This document shows positions 45,501-57,975 of a stretch of DNA of 64,000 bases, piece by piece (the stretch's first letter is position 1; each line of letters starts with the position of its first letter). The notes beneath the pieces were generated by a model that was not told the origin of the DNA, did not search any database, and saw only the letters and a list, made by a program, of their open reading frames with translations. The position numbers and the translations under genes are program-made. The DNA comes from Hermatobates lingyangjiaoensis (Eukaryota; Arthropoda; Insecta; Hemiptera; Hermatobatidae): positions 620,001 to 684,000 of the forward strand of contig JAPFBL010000169.1 of the NCBI GenBank assembly GCA_026182355.1, read 5' to 3'.

Positions 45501-48500
45501 ACTATCAAAAGTACTATTACAAAATTAAGAGTAGACTGGAACTTACAACATACTATCAAAAGTACTATTAAAAAATTAAGAGTAGACTGGAACTTACAAC
45601 ATACTATCAAAAGTACTATTACAAAATTAAGAGTAGACTGGAACTTACAACATACTATCAAAAGTACTATTAAAAAATTAAGAGTAGACTGGAACTTACA
45701 ACATACTATCAAAAGTACTATTAAAAAATTAAGAGTAGACTGGAACTTACAACATACTATCAAAAGTATATTAAAAAATTAAGAGTAGACTGGAACTTAC
45801 AACATACTATCAAAAGTACTATTAAAAAATTAAGAGTAGACTGGAACTTACAACATACTATCAAAAGTACTATTAAAAAATTAAGAGTAGACTGGAACTT
45901 ACAACATACTATCAAAAGTACTATTAAAAAATTAAGAGTAGACTGAACTACAACATACTATCAAAAGTACTATTAAAAAATTAAGAGTAGACTGGAACTT
46001 ACAACATACTATCAAAAGTACTATAAAAAATTAAGAGTAGACTGGAACTTACAACATACTATCAAAAGTACTATTAACAAAATTAAGAGTAGACTGAACT
46101 TACAACATACTACAAAGTACTATTAAAAATTAAGAGTAGACTGGAACTTACAACATACTATCAAACATACTATTAAAAAATTAAGAGTAGACTGGAACTG
46201 ACAACATACTATCAGTACTATTAAAAAATTAAGAGTAACTGGAACTTACAACATACTATCAAAAGTACTATTAAAAATAAGAGTAGACTGGAACTTACAA
46301 CATACTATCAAAAGTACTATTAAAAAATTAAGAGTAGACTGGAACTGACAACATACTATCAAAAGTACTATTACAAAAATTAAGAGTAGACTGGAACTGA
46401 CAACTACTATCAAAAGTACTATAAAAAATTAAGAGTAGACTGGAACTTACAAACATACTATCAAAAGTACTATTAAAAAATTAAGAGTAGACTGGAACTG
46501 ACAACATACTACAAAAGTACTATTACAAAATTAGAGTAGACTGAACTTACAACATACTATCAAAAGTACTATTAAAAAATTAAGATAGACTGGAACTTAC
46601 AACATACTATCAAAAGTACTATTAAAAAATTAAGAGTAGACTGGAACTTACAACATACTATCAAAAGTACTATTAAAAAATTAAGAGTAGACTGGAACTT
46701 ACAACATACTATCAAAAGTACTATTAAAAATTAAGAGTAGACTGGAACTTACAACATACTATCAAAAGTACTATTAACAAAATTAAGAGTAGACTGGAAC
46801 TTACAACATACTATCAAAAGTACTATTAAAAAATTAAGAGTAGACTGGAACTTACAACATACTATCAAAAGTACTATTAAAAATTAAGAGTAGACTGGAA
46901 CTTACAACATACTATCAAAATACTATTAAAAAATTAAGAGTAGACTGGAACTTACAACATACTATCAAAAGTACTATTAAAAAATTAAGAGTAGACTGGA
47001 ACTTACAACATACTATCAAAAGTACTATTACAAAATTAAGAGTAGACTGGAACTTACAACATACTATCAAAAGTACTATTAAAAAATTAAGAGTAACTGG
47101 AACTTACAACATACTATCAAAAGTACTATTAAAAAATTAAGAGTAACTGAACTTACAACATACTATCAAAAGTACTATTAAAAAATTAAGAGTAGACTGG
47201 AACTTACAACATACTATCAAAAGTACTATTACAAAATTAAGAGTAGACTGGAACTTACAACATACTATCAAAAGTACTATTAAAAAATTAAGAGTAGACT
47301 GGAACTTACAACATACTATCAAACATACCATTAAAAAATTAAGAGTAGACTGGAACTGACAACATACTATCAAAAGTACTATTAAAAAATTAAGAGTAGA
47401 CTGGAACTTACAACATATATCAAAAGTACTATTACAAAATTAAGAGTAGACTGGAACTTACAACATACTATCAAAAGTACTATTAAAAATTAAGAGTAGA
47501 CTGGAACTGACAACATACTATCAAAAGTACTATTAAAAAATTAAGAGTAGACTGGAACTTACAACATACTATCAAAAGTACTATTAAAAAATTAAGAGTA
47601 GACTGGAACTTACAACATACTATCAAAAGTACTATTAAAAAATTAAGAGTAGACTGGAACTTACAACATACTATCAAAAGTACTATTAAAAAATTAAGAG
47701 TAGACTGGAACTGACAACATACTATCAAAAGTACTATTAAAAAATTAAGAGTAGACTGGAACTTACAACATACTATCAAAAGTACTATTAAAAAATTAAG
47801 AGTAGACTGGAACTTACAACATACTATCAAAAGTACTATTACAAAATTAAGAGTAGACTGGAACTTACAACATACTATCAAAAGTACTATTAAAAAATTA
47901 AGAGTAGACTGGAACTTACAACATACTATTACAAGTACTATTAAAAAATTAATGGTACTATCGAAAAAACAACATAAAAAGTACTATTACAAAATTAAGA
48001 GTAGACTGGAACTTACAACATACTATCAAAAGTACTATTAAAAAATTAAGAGTAGACTGGAACTTACAACATACTATCAAACATACCATTAAAAAATTAA
48101 GAGTAGACTGGAACTGACAACATACTATCAAAAGTACTATTAAAAAATTAAGAGTAGACTGGAACTTACAACATACTATCAAAAGTACTATTAAAAAATT
48201 AAGAGTAGACTGGAACTTACAACATACTATCAAAAGTACTATTAAAAAATTAAGAGTAGACTGGAACTTACAACATACTATCAAAAGTACTATTAAAAAA
48301 TTAAGAGTAGACTGGAACTTACAACATACTATCAAAAGTACTATTACAAAATTAAGAGTAACTGGAACTTACAACATACTATCAAAACATACTATTAAAA
48401 ATTAAGAGTAGATGGAACTTACAACATACTATCAAAAGTATATTAAAAAATTAAGAGTAGACTGGAACTGACAACATACTATCAAAAGTACTATTAAAAA

Positions 48501-49232
48501 ATTAAGAGTAGACTGGAACTTACAACTACTATCAAAAGTACTATTAAAAAATTAAGAGTAGACTGGAACTTACAACATACTATCAAAAGTACTATTACAA
48601 AATTAAGAGTAGACTGGAACTTACAACATACTATCTAAAGTACTATTAAAAATTAAGAGTAGACTGGAACTTACAACATACTATCAAACATACTATTAAA
48701 AAATAAGAGTAGACTGAACTTACAACATACTATCAAAAGTACTATTAAAAAATTAAGAGTAGACTGGAACTTACAACATACTATCAAAAGTACTATTAAA
48801 AAATTAAGAGTAGACTGGAACTTACAACATACTATCAAAAGTACTATTAAAAAATTAAGAGTAGACTGGAACTTACAACATACTATCAAAAGTACTATTA
48901 CAAAATTAAGAGTAGACTGGAACTTACAACATACTATCAAACATACTATTAAAACATGAAGAGTAGACTGGAACTTACAACATACTACCAAACATACTAT
49001 TAAAAAATTAAGAGTAGACTGGAACTTACAACATACTATTAAAAAATTAAGAGTAGACTGGAACTTACAACATACTATCAAACATACTATTAAAAAATTA
49101 AGAGTAGACTGGAACTTATAACATACTTCAAACATACTATTAAAAAATTAAGAGTAGACTGGAACTTATAACATACTATCAAGCATACTATTAAAAAATT
49201 AAGAGTAGACTGGAAGTTATAACATATTATCA
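42542..49232. repeat. 51-bp minisatellite, about 130 copies
   Basis: The unit begins ttaagagtagactggaactt, continues acaacatactatcaaaagta and ends in a ctatt plus A run. The period is 51 bp in most units, so minus-strand frames stay open as a 17-residue repeat, which is not a gene. Variants: caaacatac for caaaagtac, gacaac for ttacaac, tattacaaaa for tattaaaaaa. The first unit and the last three share cttataac, an edge variant. Many single-base losses break the phase. Confidence 0.97.
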
Positions 49233-49978
49233 AACTTGTTCAAACAATTTAATCAACTGATTAATTAACTGATTAATTAATTAACCGTTAAAATGAAATA
49301 CTATTTTGAAATTTTAATCTATTAGATTAAAAAAATTAAATGATTTTATTTTATTTTAGATTTTTGAGAAGAAAATATAGGAAAAAGAGCTATTCCTTTG
49401 TGAAATATGGCGAAAATCTTATCACAGTTATAGCAGAATCTAACCAGTTCCAACAGATGGAAATTAATAATTGAGTTGCTTTTGAGTGTAATATTTCTCC
49501 TTCAAATAATCTGAATTCCTGAAATTGTTGTCAAGCAAATTTACACTAAGATTAAATTCATTTGAATACATATTTTAAATTTCTGGAATGGCTATAAGAG
49601 CGTTTTGAAACTGATACCCAGTTTTGACTTAGAGAATAACTTCCTTTCCCATCATTAAATGTTAGAAAAAAAAAAGGCAGTGGTCTACAATCAACTTTAT
49701 AACATCATGATTATATTTGTCTCTCAAAAACTTTCACATTCAATTATAACTGAAAATTTTCAAATTTCTTACGAAGCTGATCTTTTATGTTATTGGAAAA
49801 ACGTAATAACTTCTGCGTTATTCTGAAATCAGTTTTATTTCAACTGCTAAATAACTGCTCTCTAGAAACTTTATTTCTAGAAGAAGAAAAAAAAATGCTG
49901 CATAAGAATACGTTTTAAGTAAAAAAGTAGAGTTTCCATGGTGCAATACTGTCCAAAACACAGGAACCTGGTCTAAAC
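49233..49978. other. Unique AT-rich DNA
   Basis: No gene or repeat recognised. Confidence 0.4.
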
Positions 49979-50218
49979 CAGGAGTCCTCAAGCTTTGTTT
50001 GCTTATCAACAACCCCCCGCCCCACACTCTCCCGAACACTTAAAAATCATAATTATGAATTATGGGCTTGTGAATTTTCAAATAGGTAAATGAAAAGTGT
50101 AACTAGAAAATGATTTCATTACATTTACAATGCCATGTCAAAATGCAAAAAACAAAAACAAAAAAAAATCTTTATGAATATTTTATTAAGTATGCTAAAA
50201 TAAATGGTAAGCAGAAAC

Positions 50219-50254
<36 letters not shown>

Positions 50255-50258
<4 letters not shown>

Positions 50259-50455
50259 ATTTCACATAAACACGTGAAACAACAATCAATGATCAAACCA
50301 CAATAAGAAATGGGAAAACAAGACTAAGATCTTTCAACCGTAACAAGCGGTCTTCGTCAGAGTCAAAAACCTAACTCAGTTGGGTTTTTGACTCTGACGA
50401 AGACCGCTTGTTACGGTTGAAAGATCTTAGTCTTGTTTTCCCATTTCATATATAT
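50255..50455. repeat. Family A palindrome
   Basis: Near-perfect arms around ctaactcagttggg. The minus-strand motif is at 50322-50364 and the plus-strand motif is listed separately. Confidence 0.8.
50390..50432 (+). ncRNA. Hammerhead-ribozyme-like motif, family A
   Basis: Helix I GACT (50390-50393) with AGTC (50429-50432). CTGACGA (50394-50400), an extra A, helix II GACCG/CGGTT (50402-50406, 50414-50418) and GAAA (50419-50422). The palindrome AGATCT gives an intermolecular helix III. Core complete. Confidence 0.65.
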
Positions 50456-50600
50456 ATACGAGTTCGAGATTAACAAAGAGCAACACACAAAGTAGGGAAA
50501 CACACTTACAGACTCAAATTTTCGGGTAATCCGTCTTCAGGAGAAAATAGAATGGGAGACCAAGCACGTTGTAGACGCAACGGCAAGTAACCAACCAATA
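50456..50600 (-). repeat. Family D half-module
   Basis: Same as the left arm of 26861-27133 (tacgagttcgagattaacaa, cgggtaatccgtcttcagg), followed by (TA)n. Confidence 0.65.
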
Positions 50601-50893
50601 TATATATAAGAACATTCTCAAACATTGGAACGGTATAAAGAACGCACAGATTATTGGGCGTTATTCTTTAATTATTACGTTAGAATATCCTAACGGTCAG
50701 CTCACCGCACTTTGATGTATTCTTAGTTATACTACCCTGATATACAACTTAAACGGTCCACTGACTACATGGCATGAACCCTCAGAATACTATTTTTCTC
50801 CATGCACCTCCAGTACTTATCTGTGGATCCCCACAGTAGTAGAGAGCAACTGATCACAAAAGTAAATGTTACTTTCTGGTTAATAATTTATAT

Positions 50894-51136
50894 AGTTCAA
50901 TGTACATAAAGAAAAATAGAGAAATTAAACTCTATTGTACATTGAACTGCATTTGTCCATTTCGGATCGTATTTTCATCGAAAATATATACATATATATA
51001 TATATATACCATGATAAACGAAAAACGGTCCAGCAGGACGGATTACAATTAAAATAAGCAGTGACCGCCATTACGGTCGAAATATTGAAAAGTGAGTCTT
51101 TGTTGTGTTTCAGTTTATGTGTCACTACTTATTTTA

Positions 51137-51191
<55 letters not shown>

Positions 51192-51410
51192 TTCAAAGTA
51201 CATAAAGAAACATAGAGAAATTAAAAACACACACTTACAGTCTCTAATTTTCAGTTGAACCGTCTTCAGGAGAGATAAGAGAGGGAAACACTGGTACAGA
51301 GACGATTGGAGACCGTCTCCAACCGTCTCTATACCAGTGTGCGATTTTCAACGTGTTTGCAGAGTTTTCTAAACATACCCAGCAAATAACATCGGCAACT
51401 TTAACTTACT
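50894..51410. repeat. Cluster of family D and E modules around (TA)n
   Basis: 50894-50985 is a family D tail pair. 51001-51140 is a family E pair with a truncated motif (ccgccattacggtcgaaata). (TA)n lies at 51141-51188. 51190-51330 is a family D palindrome in which the minus strand keeps CTGAAGACGGTTCAACTGAAA. Confidence 0.55.
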
Positions 51411-51660
51411 GGGAGCCAGAGTGGCCAAGTGGCTTGCATGCGCATCTACGGTCTGGTATATCCCGAGTTCGATTCTCACTCTAGCCTCGATTTCTTCCTT
51501 CTGGAGGTGAAGAAATACGAGCACGTCATCCCTCGGAGAGGTTGTTAAGGTGTCAGTCCGTAGCTACGAGTAGCATGATGTCAGCAACTTAATAAAAAAG
51601 TGCTACCTTAAATAAACATGATTTCGGCAAAATTAGGACTCCCAATTTAGAATCAACGCG
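51411..51660 (+). mobile_element. tRNA-derived SINE
   Basis: A-box-like gagtggccaagtggcttgc, B box gagttcgattctcac (51465-51479), then cacgtcatccctcggagagg. Related to the other SINEs but with a different head. Confidence 0.7.
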
Positions 51661-52129
51661 GTAATGGGTACCGAATAATAAATCAGCCATTCATCCTTTC
51701 CTAGATCAGAACTAAAAGCTGAAAATCTATGATGTGGGCACTAGAAGTCAAAAAATGAAACTCATTGCATGGGTTTAAATGAATCAACATAAATGTTCTC
51801 CCATAATAAAGACATTGATTATGATTCACCTCAAGTGATTAATAATATATATAATTTCAAATGGTTAGTTTTCGTTAATTTAAATTCACATTATGGTCTA
51901 TGATTAATGATTTTCCGGACGTGATGATTGCGCAGAGATGACGTCAAGTTGTGTGCCAACGGCTTGAGCGAAGAGGATATGTGAAATATCAAATCAAACA
52001 CGCGCCAACCGTCTGTTTGCCATACTCACGCTTGCATTGATGTAAATGCCGCCATTAAACAATTAATTATGCACCCAATCCATTATGCATTCATAACCAC
52101 ATATACGTATAGTATACCTACTAGATTTC
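51661..52129. other. Unique DNA, possible conserved element
   Basis: 51870-52085 is non-repetitive, GC-balanced and rich in homeodomain-type TAAT and ATGCAT words (caattaattatgca). It looks like a regulatory element, but only by appearance. Confidence 0.3.
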
Positions 52130-52185
52130 ACAATAAACACGTGAAATAACAATCAATGCTCAAACCACAATAAAAAATCTGGAGT

Positions 52186-52515
52186 GGCCTACACTCTACT
52201 TTACTATAAGTAACTCAATGTCAAATTTCTTGAGTATATAAAACATAACGTATCATTTAAGCATAACATAAATATCTAAATGGGATATAATTATTAGCAT
52301 TGCATTCGTGAGGTAGTACAGATAGTGATTGAAGGACATATCAATTTATAAGCTTATTTTTGTACATCACAAATAATTTATTATTTGCAAATAATTTCAT
52401 TAGTATAACTACAGCAGTAATAACATTTTTGAAAAACCAATGTGAACATTTCTTGAAACGAAATATTATCCTACAAGAGAACATGGCTATTGTTCAAATA
52501 GCCAGTAGATTTCTT
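52186..52515 (+). repeat. Repeat R3, long copy 2
   Basis: See 32441-32785. A family A tail (agatttcacaataaacacg) lies just upstream at 52133. Confidence 0.6.
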
Positions 52516-52959
52516 ACATCGTTTACTTAACATCCTTCTACATTGAATATTAATGTAAAATTTTAAAATTTAAAACAGTAAAATACCCTTTTTTTCTCTG
52601 AAAAACATCTTAAACAGCGAAGAAAATGTTGTTTTAAGGTGATTTGTTAATTAAAGATGTACGATAATTACAGTTATTAATCTCTAAACGAAAGATTTAT
52701 ATTTTGAATTATCATTTACATTTTTGGTTTTTAACAGAATTATTATACTGGGAATTTTATGGCTTCTTAGTATTTAATAAGATCATTTTCCTTCCTCTTT
52801 GTCAAATAACATATATACGATTTTTTTTTTAATGAGTGTTATCATTTACCTGCACAATATTATTCCTCTTACATCTCTTATAAGTCAATAATATATTTTC
52901 ATTTTTCCATTAGAAACATCAATTTTATCTCAGTGGATTCGCTCAAAAAATTTCTAAGT
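52516..52959. other. AT-rich unique DNA
   Basis: Nothing recognised. Confidence 0.35.
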
Positions 52960-53835
52960 CAATGTAAACAATGTAAAAAAATACAAAAAATTCGACAAGT
53001 ATAGCAGGTGATCTCTTAGTCTAGGATAAACAAAGAGTTTTTATATCGTTATTGCTCTTTCCCGTAATTGAAACTTTATGATTTTTTTTTTATGAATTGC
53101 TAATTTTTTGTTCCATTTTTGGTCAAATTTTCATAATTTTTTAACGAGCTGTTTAGCGTCAAAAAAACATTTTCTGAAAACACAAATCGTTCTCTAACGC
53201 CCCTTTAGCGAATGTAAGTTTAGAAAAAAATATCTCAACTCATTGTCCATATAATGTTCTATTTATAGGCATAGTTTCATTCTTGTCCGTCAAACAGTAT
53301 GGCTTGTATCGCTCTCACAAGGTTTGAGATTGATTTATAAGTCAAAATTTGTACATTTTATTGAAAAAAAAATATTTCCTTTTGATATAAAATTTTGAAT
53401 ATATTTTTCGTTTGTTCCATTTGTAACCTCAAAGATAATGTCAAAATCTCAAAACTCTAGGGTTAGTAGTTTAGGAGAAATAAATGTTTTAAAAAAAACG
53501 GTTTTTGGCAAAAAAGTGACTTTCCCATCATGCATAATTCTTCCCAAACAATAGGGATCTTCGTCTAAATGGGGCCCATTTTTGTGTAAAATATCAACTT
53601 GATCCATCAAAGATTCTGGACCGTAGCGTGGTAACAAGCAATGCTAACACACGCACCCACCCACGCACCCACCCACCCACCCACCCACCCACCACCCCAC
53701 CCACCCCACACACACAGACATCATCGTAAAAACTTCATAAAACGACTTCTGGGACCTCAAAACATGTAATTCCGTCAAAATCTCGAGATCGAATTTTTTC
53801 ACGATCACTATACTTTACTTATAGTAAAGTAAAAA
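52960..53835 (-). repeat. Dispersed repeat R2, copy 3
   Basis: Inverted relative of 7600-8390. It includes an (ACCC)n microsatellite at about 53645-53710, where copy 1 has a short gtgggtgggt run. Confidence 0.65.
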
Positions 53836-54294
53836 TGAGGAAACATACTAAGATCTTTCAAGTGTAACAGGTGATCTTTGTATTAATCAAATTCCAACAG
53901 AAACCAAAGATGTATAAATATATATAGTAAGGAGTTGAGAGGAGTGGGAGGCAAGAGAGATATTTTAAAGGGTGTAAAAATCATCATATTGATTGGACTG
54001 GAGATAAAGTTATTACTTATGAAATACGCTGTTGCTAAGAAATATTATCAAATCCGCTGTGATTAAATTTAATAGATCAAATATTATAAACATTAGTAAC
54101 GGTTAATTCAAACTCAGTCTTGATGAGGGCATTAGACGGATCTAAGAGGGTAGACAGCTAGCGGATAGTCTTTTACTTGTTTCTTCCTGTATTATTTCTT
54201 TTCTTATTAAAATAAAACATCATGAATTGATATCAATACTAGTTTATTAATGTAATTGTAATAGTTCCTTCAATTTCCAATATTCCTACTTGTG
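53836..54294. other. Mostly unique DNA
   Basis: A decayed family A motif (actaagatctttcaagtgta) at 53847-53905. Otherwise nothing. Confidence 0.35.
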
Positions 54295-54380
54295 CCTTTG
54301 GAAAAAGATTTTAAATAAAATCGAAACGTCGGCAATGAGAGTTCGAATTGAAAGTGGAAGAAACTGACCGCATCCCGATC
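54295..54380 (+). repeat. Family B module
   Basis: gattttaaataaaatcGAAA then CGTCGGCAATGAGAG and the family tail. Confidence 0.5.
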
Positions 54381-54914
54381 TTTTTTTTTTTTTAGTTATA
54401 TGTATATTTATATAAGTAGTCTGACTTTTTTTTTTTTTAAGTTATATGTGTATGTATATATATATAGTCTGACTTTGATTGGGAACACTGTTCTACTATC
54501 TGGCAACACTGTTTTTACTATTTTTTAAGATAGATTATATTACTGTTCGTTGAGAGACCATGTGAATTATTACAGACAATACTTGTGTTTTGTGAATAGA
54601 GAGATGTTGAGTTACAATTATTATTGAAGATTATATATAGAGAGAAGGCGATGAATTTTATTAATGTGATACCAGATTACATTTATAAATAATTTTTCGA
54701 TGAAAATACGATCCGAAATGGACAAATAGAGTTCAATGTACATAAAAAAAAACATAGAGCAATTAATAGCTTTTAATTTCACTATGTTTCTTTATGTACA
54801 AAATATATATATATATATAAACAGCAGAACAGATTCTGCAGTCATAATGATTTTCAATAATTGCTCTTTTTTCCTAATAAATTAAGAGTCTGCGGTCGTC
54901 TATGCGGATTAGAG
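54381..54914. repeat. Mixed module scraps
   Basis: A family D tail pair is at 54690-54800. A minus-strand PLE scrap at 54815-54885 matches 16060-16130. A gap region (54470-54680) shows nothing. Confidence 0.4.
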
Positions 54915-55890
54915 CAGAGATTCTCAAATATGTTTGCTTATGGATATCCGAGATCTATTTTACCATGCGTGAACCCCCATTAACCCCCCCCCCCCCCACC
55001 TACAAGTGAACTTAAGAAATATAATTTCTCGAATTTTCAAACAAATATTTATTCTTAGGTAAATGAAAAGTGTAACTTTAAAATCATTTCATGAAAATTG
55101 CAACATGATGTTAAAATAAAAGAAATCTTATTATATATAAAACAAAATATTCTTTCATTAGCATTTTATAAAATATGCTGTATTTTATTGTTTAAAACAA
55201 TCAGTTTTGAATTTGTCATAAAAAAAATGTATTAGAGTATTTTAAAACATTTGAACATTATAAAAAAGTGAAAGAATATTGGGTGTTATTCTTTAATTAT
55301 TAAGTTCGAATATCCTAACGGTCAGCTCACCACACTTGATGTATTCTTAGTTATACTACCCTGATGCACAACTTATACGGTCCACTGACTACATGGCATG
55401 AACCCTCAAAACACTATTTTTCCCCATGCACCTCCAGTACTTATCTGTGGATCCCCACAGTAGTAGAGAACAACTGATGTAAACAGTAAATGTTAACTCT
55501 TTGAGTTAAACTCAGAGAGGAGTAGGATGGAGAGAAAAGTGGTGACTGCCGGAGGTGCGTGGCCCCCGCAGCTTGCAGCTTTGTTGGAGGAGGGCCTAGT
55601 CGGTGCCTTCGGGGAAGTGGTTAACAAATATTTTAATTTACTGAGTTGATTATGATAGCCTGTATTATCTGTGTGCTCTGATGGCAATTGCTCTGTTGTC
55701 ATTGTGGTTATTTTGTTGTTGTTAGTCATTATATATTTAAGCTGTATTTGCATAGCATGATGGAGATTGTTGTGTAGCATTGAAGATTTTGATGCGTGTG
55801 GTGCCTTCGGGTGGAGCATGCTGTTCTCTAACAATAAAAACAAAAAAAAAAAGTAAATGTTACTTTCGTGTTAATAATATATATTTGATC
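54915..55890. mobile_element. hAT-like element copy 2, with a processed insertion
   Basis: Starts cagagattctcaaatatg and aligns with 49979-50893. It is interrupted at 55496-55851. Confidence 0.6.
55496..55851 (+). mobile_element. Processed (poly-A) insertion
   Basis: Flanked by the 11-bp duplication agtaaatgtta (55485-55495, 55852-55862). It ends in AATAAA plus an A run. Near the start it encodes MERKVVTAGGAWPPQLAALL, EEGLVGAFGEVVNKYFNLLS and a stop. This is the 3-prime end of a LINE or of a host mRNA; the protein is not recognised. The relative at 50856 shows the empty site. Confidence 0.75.
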
Positions 55891-56630
55891 CATCAAAAGG
55901 AGTGACTATGTTCACGTTGAGAACCATGGGATAAGAGATATCATTTCTTACCACATAAACCACAAGTTGACCACGAGTATTCAAAACGAATAAATTCAAT
56001 CTGGAATGCATGAAGTTAATCAAGCAACAAATTGAAATGATGTCTAACAGTTTTGCTTAGTGGAAATGAAAATTTGGTTAATTTGAATAAGAAATGTTGG
56101 TATTTAATTAATTTGATTGGGATTAGAAATGACTGGGTAAGCCAGAAAGGTTTGACAAGGGTTAATCTACCCCCTAAACTTTATAATGCACCCCATTACT
56201 CAATGCTCCATTTACTGGCTTACTTTTAGCTTGTAGCAACCCCTTGTAGAATACAAGAATAGGGGTAATTTAGAAAAAAAAACCTCTTTACATTCCATTC
56301 GAAAATGAATTCATTCGTAAGTAATTTACCCTTACACAACATCAATTTTTATTCATATCTGTCATTTCGAAACGAGACCAATCGTAAAAACACTGCTCAT
56401 AAGTGATCATCTCATACATTTTTTTGTCAATTCTACAACTATTAGATTCAATATATACACCTACTACTACTATATATATATAACAGATTCAATATATTTG
56501 TATATCAATGTATACACCTACTACTATATATATATATATTTGATGAATTGACTATATTTTTCTTAATTCATTATTTTCATAAGTTTTTTAAGCTTTCTAA
56601 ATAATGTCTTCATTTCTTCAACGTTTGGAT
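55891..56630. other. Unique DNA
   Basis: Short (TA)n near 56470 and 56525 share flanks (tacacctactacta). No gene. Confidence 0.35.
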
Positions 56631-57702
56631 CAGTGGTTCCCAACCTGTGGGTCGCGACCCCAAACGGGGTCGTGACACCAATGCCATAGGGTCGCAAATT
56701 GATTTTGACCCGAACGTGAATTTATATAAAACACGGTAAAAACAGAAGACAGTTAAATAAATAACATTATAAAATAAAATTAAGACAATTATATAAATTC
56801 ACACTATGAAACTAAATGTAACAGTTCATTAAGTCACTGAACATAACGTCCGAGACATGTATTGAACATGTTTCGTTTCACTTGAAAGACCTTAGTCTTC
56901 TTTCTCTTTTCTTATGTGGTTTGGACATAAAAAAACACTACTTAAAAAGTTATGCAAAAATATACAAGCATGATCTAGTTGTGCTAGAAATATTACGCAC
57001 CCTTTTGATGTTAAACAATGTAGACAATAGATCGAAAAAAATATCTGATTAAACTGCAGACCGACAAAATGTTGAAAGCAAAATGTCAAATTGTATGTTT
57101 GTATCCATATCACATGTTTTCTTAAATTTGATCTACTAATATTTTAATACATTATCGACAAACATATTGTTTGTAATTTCTAAAATATTTTGTGTTTCCA
57201 CGAAAAAAAAACACGTTTTCTTAATTTGGATCTACTAATATTTTAATACATTTTCGACAATCATACTGTTTGCCGATTTCTAAAATATTTTGAGTTTCCA
57301 CGAAAAAAAAAACCTATAGACTAGTCCAGTTATTAGTGATTCATGCTTTTTTGAGGAATCAACATCAGAGGTCTCCAAAAGCTACAATACCAGCCGTCTC
57401 ATTAAGGTCAGTTCATAAACATACTTTAGTAAAGTTACATAACGGTATGAAATTTGTTTGTTTGAATACTTTGAAATTGATTTGCAATTAATTAATGTTT
57501 TGTAGGAGCTTTGAAATTAATGAATAAATTCTATATTAATCACATATTTAAGGAATATACAGTTACTTCACTAATAAATTGCAATATATGCCAGTTTCTT
57601 ATAGAAAAAATAAATGTATAAAAGATATTTTAACGATTGGGGTCGCTTCCTGATTGCTTGTTCTAAAATGGGTCGCTATATTTGAAAGGTTGGGAACCGC
57701 TG
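56631..57702. mobile_element. Non-autonomous hAT element (1072 bp)
   Basis: The left end is CAGTGGTTCCCAACCTGTGG and the right end AGGTTGGGAACCGCTG. A perfect 8-bp target duplication GTTTGGAT is at 56623-56630 and 57703-57710. GTCGCGACC lies inside the left end. No transposase frame. Confidence 0.9.
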
Positions 57703-57710
57703 GTTTGGAT

Positions 57711-57879
57711 GATGAAAATAAGAAATTATTTATAAACTTTTGAAAAACATGAAAAAAATGACCAGTAAAATATGGTCTAATGAATTGTTATATTCGATGT
57801 TCAGTACGAATAGATACCGACTCCCACTACGCAAGAAAATATTGTATAATATAAATCAACAGTTACATACATTAGATAT
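57711..57879. other. Unique DNA
   Basis: Nothing recognised. Confidence 0.35.
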
Positions 57880-57975
57880 ATAAATGATCAAACCACAATA
57901 TGAAAATGGGAAAACAAGACTAAGATCTTTCAACCGTAACAAGCGGTCTTGTCTTGAAATCTTTTTATCAGATAT
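57880..57975 (-). repeat. Family A module, internally deleted
   Basis: gatctttcaaccgtaacaag and cggtcttg are joined directly to the tail (cttgaaatctttttatc). Confidence 0.6.

Larger units (their letters stand above)
49979..50893. mobile_element. hAT-like element with nested PLE modules
   Basis: The left part (caggagtcctcaagctttg) and right part (gtggatccccacagtagtag) align with 54915-55495 and its continuation. 50220-50600 is a later insertion of family A and D modules. Target duplication unclear. Confidence 0.6.

Noticed and set aside
42864..49135. Hydrophobic repeat proteins with a 17-residue period on the minus strand
   Set aside because: The 51-bp period keeps frames open, but single-base losses break them at random and there is no start, signal or conserved end. 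It is a minisatellite, not a gene.
55493..55843. 116-codon minus-strand frame
   Set aside because: It is antisense to the processed insertion, whose poly-A tail and target duplication show that the plus strand is the sense strand.
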